DNA of 64,000 bases from Kluyveromyces lactis (lineage: Eukaryota; Ascomycota; Saccharomycetes; Saccharomycetales; Saccharomycetaceae): contig NC_006042.1 of the NCBI RefSeq assembly GCF_000002515.2, positions 2,232,001-2,296,000 of the forward strand. The letters run 5' to 3'. The notes under the pieces were generated by a model, which was not told the DNA's origin, searched no databases, and was given only the letters and a program-made list of their open reading frames with translations. The translations under genes were made by a program, and so were the position numbers. Position 1 is the stretch's first letter. Each line of letters begins with the position of its first letter. Positions 39,709 to 48,371 of this stretch are shown one piece after another.

Positions 39709-42700
39709 TTATTTTTTACCTTTCTTCTTGAACTTCCTGGATGGTGCCATCTCTTCGTTGAGAATTTGTTCTGCACTTTCTTGTTTTCTCTTCTTGCCGG
39801 ACTTGATGGCCACAGTTCCTTGGGATTTGACAGCTTTTGACAATTCTTTGGAAGATTCTTCCCAGCCCTCGCCAGTTTCATCAATTTCATATTTATTTAG
39901 GTTCAAGGAATTGATCAATTCTTTCTGCTTTTCTCTCATTGCGCTGATAGCTTCGTTCCCTGCATTTTCAAGGTCATCTTCCATTTTGTCAATGACTTCG
40001 GCAGCATTGTAAGACAACACTTCTTCGCCATTCATTTCGGCAATTTCTTGGTCCTTGATTTGAGGTAAGGTTTTTTCAATAGACTCGCTTAAAACTTCCC
40101 TGAAGAAATTGGTGAATTTCCTGATAATCTTGGAGAACATGGCAATAGTTTGATTGGATGGTAAGTTCAACTCTTTCGTTATGTCATCAATGCCCTTGTG
40201 TTGCAAACCAATTGCAAGTAGTATACACGATTGTACGCTTGATAATGATACACCGTCACCCAGCTTTCCACTAAAGTATAGCAATGCCATCATTGGTAGA
40301 AGATCAACAATGACATGATAATCCAGTAAGTTGTTAGCATAGCTTTCTAACCTCTTTAGATCGAATGGAGAAAAGATGGAATCCAATTGGTCCCTTGTTA
40401 AAACCTTATTCTGGAACGATCTGCCCTCCGAGTCTTGGTCTAGTGTTTCACCCTTCTTAGCAGATTCAATGACATTTAACGCTTCGATGGCAGTGAATTT
40501 CTTAAAGTCGAACGATAATAAAGACAAGAATCTTTTATGGAAATCTTTGGCAAATTCTGCCAGCCATTTTGATTCACGACCTTCAAGAACTTTAACCATA
40601 ACACATGTATGTTCACCAGTCAAATCATTCGCTGTTTGACGTAAGTAAACTGGGACAAATCCGTTGTTTTTCCAGAACTTATGTAAAGATTTTGTTAAAC
40701 CATATGAAACACCTAAGTAATGCAAAAAGTGAGGGGTTTGTTCTGAGAGTTTCAGAAGCAATGGTGGCAACGTCTTTGCATCCCTTAATTTGATTTCATC
40801 TTTCAAGAGGTCTGCTTTCTTCAAATCCCTGTCATCGACTCTCTTGATTGTGTAGTCCTTTTGTACCGTATCTTCATTCAAATCGGTGAATTTACCTTCG
40901 AAATGATCTTTCAATAACTCCAGAGCCCTAGACCCATAACCCATAGAGGCGTATTCCGGATTGGTTGCAATCCTAACAACACGGGCACCACTCAAACCGG
41001 CAAATTCTTCATCTTGAAATTGCTGTGAGATTAGCCATGGAATTAAGTCACCACCAGCTCTTTGACCTCTTGCCAAAGAATTTCTGACAGAATCCTTCGA
41101 GATCTCACCTTCCAATGCGACCTGGATGACCACTAAGGGATCAGGTATTCTGCCGCCATCTTTTGGATCGATGGGAGGCAATAAAACGAATAGTTGATGA
41201 GCAGGTGCATCACTCATTAATTGCAAGTCGTTAGGAGAATTCTTGTAATGCGATGCGACATAAAGAGCCATCATCTTCTCCAGAAAATTTTCAGAAACAG
41301 GATGATAAGAAAATAGAGTATCTCTATTGACGATGAATAAATTACATTGAGATGGATGAGGTGTGCCTCTAGCAGCAAATCTTGGATTTTTGATTAGTTG
41401 AACGTCCAAACAAAGTAATTTATTCAACCATTTTTCAACTGGGTCACCAGGAGCGTATCTGATAGGTTCATCTAAGACAACTTCTCTCAAAGAACGGCCA
41501 CTTGTTTGAACTTCTTGTTTCTTTGAATCTCTGGAAACAAGTGCTGTTTCGGAATCTTCACGGCCAGTACCGTTGGATTGAGTTCTTAGCTGTTGAATCA
41601 ATTTCAAAGACAAAGATCTACCGGTACCTTCATAACCGTTAATAGTGGATGCCATAAACACTAAGTACGGACCCAAAAGCTTCTTTACAAGTGGTAGTGG
41701 AATTGCGGCAGCTTCATCAATGACAACAAGTTCTGCCTGTCCCAACACATGAGAATCATTTGGAATAATATATTGAATGGTCTGTCTATGTTCTCTCTTG
41801 ATGTCTACTCTGACTATGGCTTTGTTGAAGCTTGGATTGGTGGACTGAATGATATCATAATCAATGTGCTCCTGATAGCCTAGAGCGTCAAATCCTTTGA
41901 AAATAAACTCAAATAAAGTCTTCAAATTCTCAGGGGAAGGAGATGTTACAAAGATATTGGAGTAACCATGGGATACAGCAGCAGCAATAGAAATACCTAG
42001 AGCAGCTGATTTACCTCTACCTCTACCTGCCGTCAATGCTACAGTTGAATTTAAAGTTTTCTCTGAAATGGCATCAATGAAGGTCAAGATTGCATGAGCT
42101 TGATTAACCGTTTTTGAAAGAGCAACTAATGATCCCGCAGGCTGAACATCTTCTAAAGACACTTTCAATTCTTTTAGTTCTTGATTTTTTGGTGAAATTT
42201 CTTCATCATCCTTTGGTGGAAGTGGTTTTACGTTTTTTCCTCCAGATATAGGTAAAACGTTTAACTCACTATCTACTACCAAACAGTTTTCATTCGAACC
42301 CAAGGACAAGATAAATCTTTCGTTGAATCTTGCCACGACATCGTCATGAGCTTCCGTTCTATAACGAGAGTGGATATCCATAGTCATAGTGTATAACTGT
42401 TTTAGAGAGGAAATGGACTTTAACATGATAACAATGATACCACCACCTTCAACGGTTTCGATGGTTCTTGCTAGCAAATTTGGAGTCAAAGCTTCAAAAT
42501 CTTGTAGGATACACATACCATAAGTGTTACCCAAAATTTTTTCAGTTTCCTTATAATAACAGTATCGAATGTTTTGGTTAGAGATGAAAGTTTCAAAAGG
42601 ATCTTGTTCATTTATCTCTCTGGTACCTCTCTTGATCTCTTTCTTAATCTTTGCTTCTCTCTTCTTCCTGTGTGAAGTGAAACCCAAGAGTTTCTTCTTA

Positions 42701-42876
42701 TACGTCCATAACACGGATTTATTCATTTTGAGGTCAGCACTCATCATTAAATAGTGCAAGTTCGGTAGCTGGTTACGAGCATTGTCACCAACGATAACGA
42801 AAAATGATCTCTGATTTGTTTGAACACCATTTCTGATGAGAGCTGGGATACGAGAATCAATAGCTTTTTTACCCAT
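39709..42876 (-). CDS. KRE33: RNA cytidine acetyltransferase Kre33 (NAT10)
   Basis: Makes N4-acetylcytidine in 18S rRNA and in tRNA-Ser/Leu (with Tan1), and is needed for small-subunit biogenesis in the nucleolus. The 1055 residues nearly equal S. cerevisiae (1056). In order: the TmcA N-terminal domain; an ATPase/helicase core with Walker A TAGRGRGKSAALG (about 282) and DEAAAIP Walker B; the GNAT acetyltransferase (about 520-750, ATNPEYASMGYGSRAL); a tRNA-binding domain; and a K-rich tail ending KFKKKGKK. Codon use is biased, as in ribosome-biogenesis genes. Its promoter has clustered PAC-type repeats. Order TOM22-KRE33 equals YNL131W-YNL132W. Confidence 0.97.
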   Translation of the reverse strand: MGKKAIDSRIPALIRNGVQTNQRSFFVIVGDNARNQLPNLHYLMMSADLKMNKSVLWTYKKKLLGFTSHRKKREAKIKKEIKRGTREINEQDPFETFISNQNIRYCYYKETEKILGNTYGMCILQDFEALTPNLLARTIETVEGGGIIVIMLKSISSLKQLYTMTMDIHSRYRTEAHDDVVARFNERFILSLGSNENCLVVDSELNVLPISGGKNVKPLPPKDDEEISPKNQELKELKVSLEDVQPAGSLVALSKTVNQAHAILTFIDAISEKTLNSTVALTAGRGRGKSAALGISIAAAVSHGYSNIFVTSPSPENLKTLFEFIFKGFDALGYQEHIDYDIIQSTNPSFNKAIVRVDIKREHRQTIQYIIPNDSHVLGQAELVVIDEAAAIPLPLVKKLLGPYLVFMASTINGYEGTGRSLSLKLIQQLRTQSNGTGREDSETALVSRDSKKQEVQTSGRSLREVVLDEPIRYAPGDPVEKWLNKLLCLDVQLIKNPRFAARGTPHPSQCNLFIVNRDTLFSYHPVSENFLEKMMALYVASHYKNSPNDLQLMSDAPAHQLFVLLPPIDPKDGGRIPDPLVVIQVALEGEISKDSVRNSLARGQRAGGDLIPWLISQQFQDEEFAGLSGARVVRIATNPEYASMGYGSRALELLKDHFEGKFTDLNEDTVQKDYTIKRVDDRDLKKADLLKDEIKLRDAKTLPPLLLKLSEQTPHFLHYLGVSYGLTKSLHKFWKNNGFVPVYLRQTANDLTGEHTCVMVKVLEGRESKWLAEFAKDFHKRFLSLLSFDFKKFTAIEALNVIESAKKGETLDQDSEGRSFQNKVLTRDQLDSIFSPFDLKRLESYANNLLDYHVIVDLLPMMALLYFSGKLGDGVSLSSVQSCILLAIGLQHKGIDDITKELNLPSNQTIAMFSKIIRKFTNFFREVLSESIEKTLPQIKDQEIAEMNGEEVLSYNAAEVIDKMEDDLENAGNEAISAMREKQKELINSLNLNKYEIDETGEGWEESSKELSKAVKSQGTVAIKSGKKRKQESAEQILNEEMAPSRKFKKKGKK

Positions 42877-43075
42877 CGTAATCTAACTTCTGGTTTAAAG
42901 TTTTAAGAACACACTCTTTAACAACAAACAATGACAGTTACGTTTCGCTGGAAGTTCGACCGTTGGGAAGAGTTAGTGTTTTTAATGATTTTTTTTGTAG
43001 TAACGAAGTACAGTAATCAGGTATTTTGGGGAGAAATAAACGTCTCGTAATACTCAGATAGCTTCTCAGCAAACC

Positions 43076-43107
43076 ACCTCATCTCATTTGATCTCATCTC
43101 ATCTCGA
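43076..43107 (-). promoter_or_regulatory. Tandem PAC-like elements of KRE33
   Basis: Five CTCAT units; on the gene's strand GAGATGAGATGAG and ATGAGATGAG, about 200-230 nt upstream of the KRE33 ATG. PAC core is GATGAG. Expected for a ribosome-biogenesis gene repressed by Dot6/Tod6. Confidence 0.6.
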
Positions 43108-43195
43108 AATAAAATTCCTACCTAATACGATGAAATAGTAAAAAGACAATGAAAAAAAAAAAAAAAAATTAGGCAGAGAAAAGAAAAGATACTAC

Positions 43196-43248
43196 TTACC
43201 CGGAATTATTTGATGAAAATATACTGTTACCCGCATGAATTTCATGCG
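43196..43248. promoter_or_regulatory. Two Reb1 cores and an inverted repeat
   Basis: TTACCCGG at 43196-43203 and TTACCCG at 43227-43233, 31 bp apart, followed by CGCATGAA-T-TTCATGCG (43232-43248). Reb1 is a nucleosome-excluding and insulating factor in budding yeasts. Confidence 0.5.
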
Positions 43249-43258
43249 CAGTGTAATT

Positions 43259-43269
43259 TCGGCGGCTAA
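43259..43269 (+). promoter_or_regulatory. URS1 (Ume6 site) of NDT80
   Basis: TCGGCGGCTAA is a full match to the URS1 core through which Ume6 represses meiotic genes in mitosis and Ime1 activates them. It is 467 nt upstream of the NDT80 ATG; S. cerevisiae NDT80 also has URS1 sites. Confidence 0.75.
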
Positions 43270-43430
43270 TTTCAAGAAATGACTACGTGTGCATAATGCA
43301 CCATTATGTGATGTCGACTAATATTTTAAATTCATATTTAAACTTCAGTAGTAGTTTTCATGGGTATTAATTAAAGTTTTCTTCATGACTGACGAAAAGG
43401 GAAAAACTAACATTATATAAATACCAGTAT

Positions 43431-43439
43431 TTTTGTGTC
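43431..43439 (-). promoter_or_regulatory. Middle sporulation element (Ndt80/Sum1 site) of NDT80
   Basis: GACACAAAA on the minus strand is a full match to the MSE gNCRCAAAW. An overlapping one-mismatch copy (GTCACAAGG) lies on the other strand. It is about 300 nt upstream of the NDT80 ATG and allows autoactivation and Sum1 repression. Confidence 0.65.
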
Positions 43440-43718
43440 ACAAGGAATAAGGGCAATATTCTTATGAAATAGATCCGATGAATAAGATAAGAGGTTAAGA
43501 ACTGACATCAGAACGAGGTTCGATTATAAGGTTGTTTCTTTACCTGAACAAGCGCAGTTGTGGTTATCTCTTATACGGAACGTACGATTCCTAGGTTTTA
43601 TTTTGGTTTTATTTTTTCGTGGTCATTCAGGTAAGCTCGGCGGTTATTCCATAGCAATAGCCAGGAGGAGAGTGAGAGCTAACTATATTTTCTTTTAATA
43701 GGAACAGAGTATAGTTTT

Positions 43719-43724
43719 ATGTGA
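43719..43724 (+). promoter_or_regulatory. Start-stop uORF before NDT80
   Basis: ATG immediately followed by TGA, 11 nt before the NDT80 ATG. Minimal uORFs can stall initiating ribosomes. The -3 base is T, a weak context. Confidence 0.4.
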
Positions 43725-43735
43725 TCAAACTTGCT

Positions 43736-45472
43736 ATGATGGAGGATTTGGACCATCTGAACGATGAGAATATCAATATAGATGAGAACGAATTTTTGGA
43801 AACACTTGATAATGCTGACGGGGACGTGATCAAAACTTTTAGGAACGCTGACGGGTCATTAAGTAGTCATTTTGACAAGAGAAAAGTTCGTATTGCTCCA
43901 AGGTCAACATTGCAGTTCAAAATAGGCCCAGGCTTTACGCCAGTGGTGCCCAATCACAAGATATTGAACGATTTTGGACAGATTCAAGAAATCAAATTGG
44001 AGCCTCGGATTGATCGAGGGTTTGATTTCATAGATGACGATTGGATTGGTTATAAAAGAAATTATTTCACCGTGGTAACTTCATTTGACACACCGGGGAC
44101 TGATCATATCGAGTTCATGAAACAAGCGTATCATTTAGATAACGGTGTGGAGATCAAATACTTCGCTACCAAATTAGCCGCCAAGTGTTTGGAAGATGAT
44201 AAATTGATTAACCTAGTTCAACACACTGCAAAGCGAGATAAAGGCCCTCAATTTGCTCCTCCAATACATGTTATTGCACCTGCAAATTTGCCGAAGCACC
44301 AGATTATAAGAGATGCATCGAACGTGAGAAACGAATCCAAGATGAAAAAATTTGATAGCTATTTTTTCCTTCATAAAGAAGACGTTGGAACAGGATGTGA
44401 AGTAAGGAGTGTCTTGGCAAACTACCCATCGGATCCAATCAAAAAAGTAGCAAGGTATGAAAGGATACAGTTCGCCTCTTCTATAACTTTGAAGAAAACT
44501 AGCCAACAAAATAGACGGTTTTCACTTTTAGTGGTTTTAGGCTGCTATGTGAAGGGAAGACATGACGGTATTCAGCAGTCATCACCTTATCATGAATTGG
44601 ATCATTATGATGAAGAGACTGACATGACGTTTGTTCCAATTCTAATGGAGAAGACGCCGCCTCTCATAATAAGAGGAAGATCTCCCTCTAACTATTGCCA
44701 ACAAATCAAAGTCATGCATACCAAGAAATCAGATTTTGATAATGGTTCCCCACAAGAAAACGATCTTGATGTGCCAGCTGATAAGAAAGAGCGGAAAAGG
44801 CGAGGACGAAAAAGTAAGCAACCAGATCTTAAAACTACTGCAAATGTGTCTCACGATAGCGCTGGTCGAATCCCAACACTTCTAACCAATGGATTGCCGT
44901 CCACATTCGAAATATCACCGACTAGTGGTAACATGAGAATTAAGAATATACAACTGCACTCGTCAAGCACTGAGACCTCATTTCCAAGAGGTTTCCAATC
45001 TGAGTCATTGTCAGTAGCATATTTCAGTAACAGTGCCACTCCCATACAAGACTCGATTTTTAAGAAGAGAAGACTTAATATTAGTAAACCTGTTGTACTG
45101 GAGTCAAACCTTGAAGAACCGCTGGATGACATTACAGAAAATATCTTTAATACAATATCTTTTGAGGAAAGGACTCCATCGAAAGAAAACAAAGAGCGAT
45201 TATCTTCTACAAGCGTATTCCTCCTGAAGCATGTGACTTACGATGTTTCAGAGCCTCCTGCGGTGGCAATTCCCAGGGCCATGCTTCCAAACAAGATGGA
45301 AATTTCCTACTGTTTGAATGATTATTCATCAAGTTTTATCGAATATCCACCTCCTAGTACGTCACATAAAAGATTGCCTGGTTCGAGAAGGCTCTTAACA
45401 GCCTCCGGAAACCCTTCGGATCTATTAAACCCTGCAGACTGGTCGGATGGGCCGAGCATCTTCCGTCATTAA
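43736..45472 (+). CDS. NDT80: Meiosis-specific transcription factor Ndt80
   Basis: Activates middle sporulation genes through MSEs and commits cells to meiotic divisions. From the ATG at 43736 it is 578 residues (S. cerevisiae 627). The Ig-fold DNA-binding domain covers about 30-325, beginning at RKVRIAPRSTLQFKIGPGFTP and including the basic IRGRSPSNYCQ segment; the C-terminal half is low-complexity and presumably holds the activation domain. A basic cluster KKERKRRGRKSK lies near 350. A second ATG follows immediately at 43739, so the start could be either. Divergent from KRE33; in S. cerevisiae it is YHR124W, next to EPT1. Confidence 0.93.
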   Translation: MMEDLDHLNDENINIDENEFLETLDNADGDVIKTFRNADGSLSSHFDKRKVRIAPRSTLQFKIGPGFTPVVPNHKILNDFGQIQEIKLEPRIDRGFDFIDDDWIGYKRNYFTVVTSFDTPGTDHIEFMKQAYHLDNGVEIKYFATKLAAKCLEDDKLINLVQHTAKRDKGPQFAPPIHVIAPANLPKHQIIRDASNVRNESKMKKFDSYFFLHKEDVGTGCEVRSVLANYPSDPIKKVARYERIQFASSITLKKTSQQNRRFSLLVVLGCYVKGRHDGIQQSSPYHELDHYDEETDMTFVPILMEKTPPLIIRGRSPSNYCQQIKVMHTKKSDFDNGSPQENDLDVPADKKERKRRGRKSKQPDLKTTANVSHDSAGRIPTLLTNGLPSTFEISPTSGNMRIKNIQLHSSSTETSFPRGFQSESLSVAYFSNSATPIQDSIFKKRRLNISKPVVLESNLEEPLDDITENIFNTISFEERTPSKENKERLSSTSVFLLKHVTYDVSEPPAVAIPRAMLPNKMEISYCLNDYSSSFIEYPPPSTSHKRLPGSRRLLTASGNPSDLLNPADWSDGPSIFRH

Positions 45473-45835
45473 TAGCTTTCGCCTTATAAACAACCGCAAC
45501 TGTTATCCGTAGCGTAGACAAATGATGCTGCAAACAGTTCTGGCAAGGAGGGATGTATTTTGGAGAGACAGACGGAATGGGTAATCTTACTTGCGTTAAT
45601 TTCCGAACTTGAAAACAGACGTCTCTCATTTTTCCATGAAAAAACAATAAATTTTACAATATAGAGAGAGAGAGAGGCGCTGACAAATAAAGCCAGGCAA
45701 ACTAAACGAACGTTCACCAGAACATGTCAGACATCTTGAATTCAATTTTTTGTTAGCTAATTGGTTTCAGACAGAATTTTCTTTGCATATTCTCACGGAG
45801 TTAATACAGCCAAAGATTACTATCCCAAATCACAG
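45473..45835. promoter_or_regulatory. NDT80-FYV6 spacer
   Basis: 363 bp between genes on the same strand, with a short GA dinucleotide repeat near 45664-45676. The frame before FYV6 is open back to 45761 with no ATG. No factor site was recognised. Confidence 0.3.
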
Positions 45836-46330
45836 ATGGCGGATAACCCGAAAGCCCCAACGTTCATCAAGGAGGGTTCTGGAGATTTGGAAAGCCAAAG
45901 GAGAAACGAGCAAGTCAATCGAGAAGTTGGCGAATTGGTTACAAGAAAGTCGCTCAGCGATCAATTGAGAGAAAATTCCAAGAAGAAACGCCAACAATTT
46001 CAGAGACAGACAAAGGAAAAGAACAGCTTCACGAGAGTGTCAAACGATGACTTAGATCATATCAATAAGGTAAAGCTGGATGAATTGGAAAAGCTTCGAA
46101 ATTTTTCGCAGTGGGCTGAATCTGAGGAGCGTAATCGTCGGAAACAGCTGCAATTATTGCAGCAACCTTCTACACCGGAGCACACTAACAAACAGGTGAT
46201 TTCCAAGAACGATCCTATTCCAACCTCCATTAAAGTACGAAAACTAAAAACGTCCAATGGCGCAAAGAATGCGCTAGGTGTGATTAGTAAACCAAAACAT
46301 AAGAAAACTGACAGAACCCAAAAAAAGTAG
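45836..46330 (+). CDS. FYV6: Splicing factor Fyv6 (FAM192A/NIP30 family)
   Basis: S. cerevisiae Fyv6 is a second-step spliceosome factor that affects 3' splice-site choice and was first found in killer-toxin and end-joining screens. From the ATG at 45836 it is 164 residues (S. cerevisiae 173). It is rich in K/R/E/Q and predicted helical; the NIP30-type block runs from about 38 ([19 protein letters not shown]) to 110 ([19 protein letters not shown]). The C-terminal tail is basic ([13 protein letters not shown]). In S. cerevisiae it is YNL133C, the neighbour of KRE33. Confidence 0.88.
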
Positions 46331-46744
46331 CGAAAGCAAAAATTGTGGTTTCAAATTTCGGCGGTAATCCGAATGAAACTGGTTGTGGAACTTAATCGAT
46401 TTTCTTTTCCCCCCCCCCCCCTAATTCTGGGCCTAAAAGAAAAAAATAAAAAAAAAAGGCTTGAGTACTTGAAAACTATATTATTATTAATCAGTGCATT
46501 GTTTTGAAGCTTAATACTACCGGGTACCCTTTTAGGGTGAAATTCACATAACTAAGGATTGCGCTTTTAGTAAAACGAACCGAGTATAAAAGAACCTGTT
46601 TAGACGTTAGTTAGTTCCTTGCCAATCAATTGATTCACAGTTTCTAGGGTGATGTATTTCTTATGTTTTATTTATTAGTTTATACTGGATATAACCAAGA
46701 AAGACTCGCATATCTACAAAATCCTCGAAAGATAAGAATAACTA
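46331..46744. promoter_or_regulatory. Promoter of the YNL134C-like gene
   Basis: 414 bp. A URS1-like TCGGCGG (46358-46364; not a full URS1), a C13 homopolymer (46409-46421) and a TATA box TATAAAAG (46585-46592, about 155 nt before the ATG) are present. Confidence 0.4.
46409..46421. repeat. C13 homopolymer
   Basis: Thirteen consecutive cytosines. Long C/G runs are much rarer than A/T runs in yeast nuclear DNA and are prone to length change. Confidence 0.9.
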
Positions 46745-47857
46745 ATGTCAGTTCCAACCACTCAAAAAGCCGTCATCATTGAAGGTGACAAAGCTGTTGT
46801 TAAAACAGATGTCTCAGTTCCAGAATTAAAGGAGGGTACAGCCTTGGTGAAGGTTGAGGCTGTTGCTGGTAACCCAACTGATTGGAAGCATATTGCTTAT
46901 AAGATTGGTCCAGAAGGTTCAATTCTAGGATGTGACATTGCTGGTACAGTTGTCAAACTTGGACCAAATGCTAGTACTGACTTGAAGGTTGGAGATACCG
47001 GTTTCGGTTTTGTTCACGGTGCTTCCCAAACAGATCCTAAAAATGGTGCATTTGCTGAATATGCCAGGGTTTATCCACCTTTGTTTTACAAGAGTAACTT
47101 AACTCACTCAACTGCTGATGAAATTTCTGAAGGCCCTGTGAAGAACTTCGAATCTGCTGCATCATTGCCAGTTTCGTTGACAACTGCTGGTGTTAGTTTG
47201 TGTCATCACTTGGGCTCAAAAATGGAATGGCACCCATCTACCCCGCAACATACTCATCCATTATTGATTTGGGGTGGTGCTACAGCAGTGGGTCAACAAC
47301 TAATCCAAGTTGCCAAACATATCAATGCTTATACTAAGATTGTAACTGTTGCTTCTAAAAAGCATGAAAAGCTTTTAAAGTCTTATGGTGCTGATGATGT
47401 CTTTGACTATCATGATGCAGGCGTTATTGAGCAGATCAAATCGAAGTATCCAAACCTGCAACATGTTATTGACGCTGTGGGAAGCGAAGATAGTATCCCC
47501 GAGGCCTATAAAGTCACAGCAGATAGTCTACCTGCCACATTATTAGAAGTGGTTCCAATGACCATTGAAAGCATTCCTGAAGAAATCAGAAAAGATAATG
47601 TTAAAATTGATATTACTTTGTTGTATCGTGCATCTGGTCAAGAAATTCTATTGGGTGCAACAAGATTTCCTGCTAGTCCAGAATATCATGAAGCCACAGT
47701 TAAATTCGTTAAGTTTATAAATCCACACCTTAACAACGGTGATATCCATCATATGAATATTAAAGTTTTCAGCAACGGCTTAGATGATGTCCCAGCTCTC
47801 ACTGAAGGTATAAAAGAAGGTAAAAACAAAAATGTTAAGTATGTTGCCAGGTTATAA
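46745..47857 (+). CDS. Zinc-type alcohol-dehydrogenase-like oxidoreductase (YNL134C family)
   Basis: Medium-chain dehydrogenase/reductase of 370 residues. In S. cerevisiae, YNL134C is an NADPH-dependent aldehyde reductase induced by oxidative and furfural stress. The GroES-like domain (about 1-165, GNPTDWKHI and GCDIAGTVV) is followed by the Rossmann domain with LIWGGATAVGQQLIQ (nucleotide binding, near 177). It lacks the structural zinc-binding cysteine cluster of classical ADHs. The next neighbour in S. cerevisiae (FPR1) is not here, so synteny ends after this gene. Biased codon use suggests good expression. Confidence 0.92.
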   Translation: MSVPTTQKAVIIEGDKAVVKTDVSVPELKEGTALVKVEAVAGNPTDWKHIAYKIGPEGSILGCDIAGTVVKLGPNASTDLKVGDTGFGFVHGASQTDPKNGAFAEYARVYPPLFYKSNLTHSTADEISEGPVKNFESAASLPVSLTTAGVSLCHHLGSKMEWHPSTPQHTHPLLIWGGATAVGQQLIQVAKHINAYTKIVTVASKKHEKLLKSYGADDVFDYHDAGVIEQIKSKYPNLQHVIDAVGSEDSIPEAYKVTADSLPATLLEVVPMTIESIPEEIRKDNVKIDITLLYRASGQEILLGATRFPASPEYHEATVKFVKFINPHLNNGDIHHMNIKVFSNGLDDVPALTEGIKEGKNKNVKYVARL

Positions 47858-48371
47858 GCCGATACTGAAAAGTACGTATAGCTCTACTTTTATGCGAAAT
47901 ATGTTACGAACAATTTTATGAAGTTTAGAACAGAAAACACATCCTCTCTCTTAAGTTATTGGAGCTTTTTCGAGATTGATCTCACTGCCGGTAACATTTA
48001 CAAGGGATTGTATCATATGTGTATATAAACTATAATCTAAAAATGTTTATCTCAAGACGAACTAAAAATAGTTTTATTATAATAAAACTGTGAAAGGTGA
48101 TTTGATATACCAAGCTATGGCCAGAATCGTCCTCTCACTCGAAACCATAAATGGGAAACTAGGATTTAATTATAGATACGCATCTCGATCGACCCAATTA
48201 TAACATTGATTGGTAAAAGAGGTATCAAGACTGAAGAACATATAGTACAGTTATCTTAGTATTGATATTCTTAATGATCATTGATCGAAGAACAAAGTAC
48301 ATCCAACGTTATTGTCAGATTTAATAGTAGAAAAGATGTGTGTCAGATACACATGCAGCTGTTATTGCGAC
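47858..48371. terminator. Convergent spacer with a perfect AT palindrome
   Basis: 514 bp between two converging genes. At 48070-48089 a perfect 20-bp palindrome made of A and T, with G/C only near its ends, sits about 215 nt past the YNL134C-like stop and about 280 nt past the GPI-protein stop. It could aid termination on either strand. No other feature was recognised. Confidence 0.35.

Larger units (their letters stand above)
42877..43735. promoter_or_regulatory. Divergent KRE33-NDT80 promoter
   Basis: 859 bp. From the KRE33 side: clustered ATGAG/PAC repeats (43076-43107), A17 (43152-43168), Reb1 cores (43196-43203 and 43227-43233), a perfect 8-bp inverted repeat (43232-43248), then on the NDT80 side URS1 (43259-43269), TATATAAA (43414-43421) and an MSE (43431-43439). 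A start-stop uORF (ATGTGA, 43719-43724) is 11 nt before the NDT80 ATG. See the separate entries. Confidence 0.6.

Noticed and set aside
46358-46367. TCGGCGGTAA as a second URS1
   Set aside because: It lacks the CT after the core (URS1 is TCGGCGGCT), and neither FYV6 nor the YNL134C-like gene is known as meiotic.
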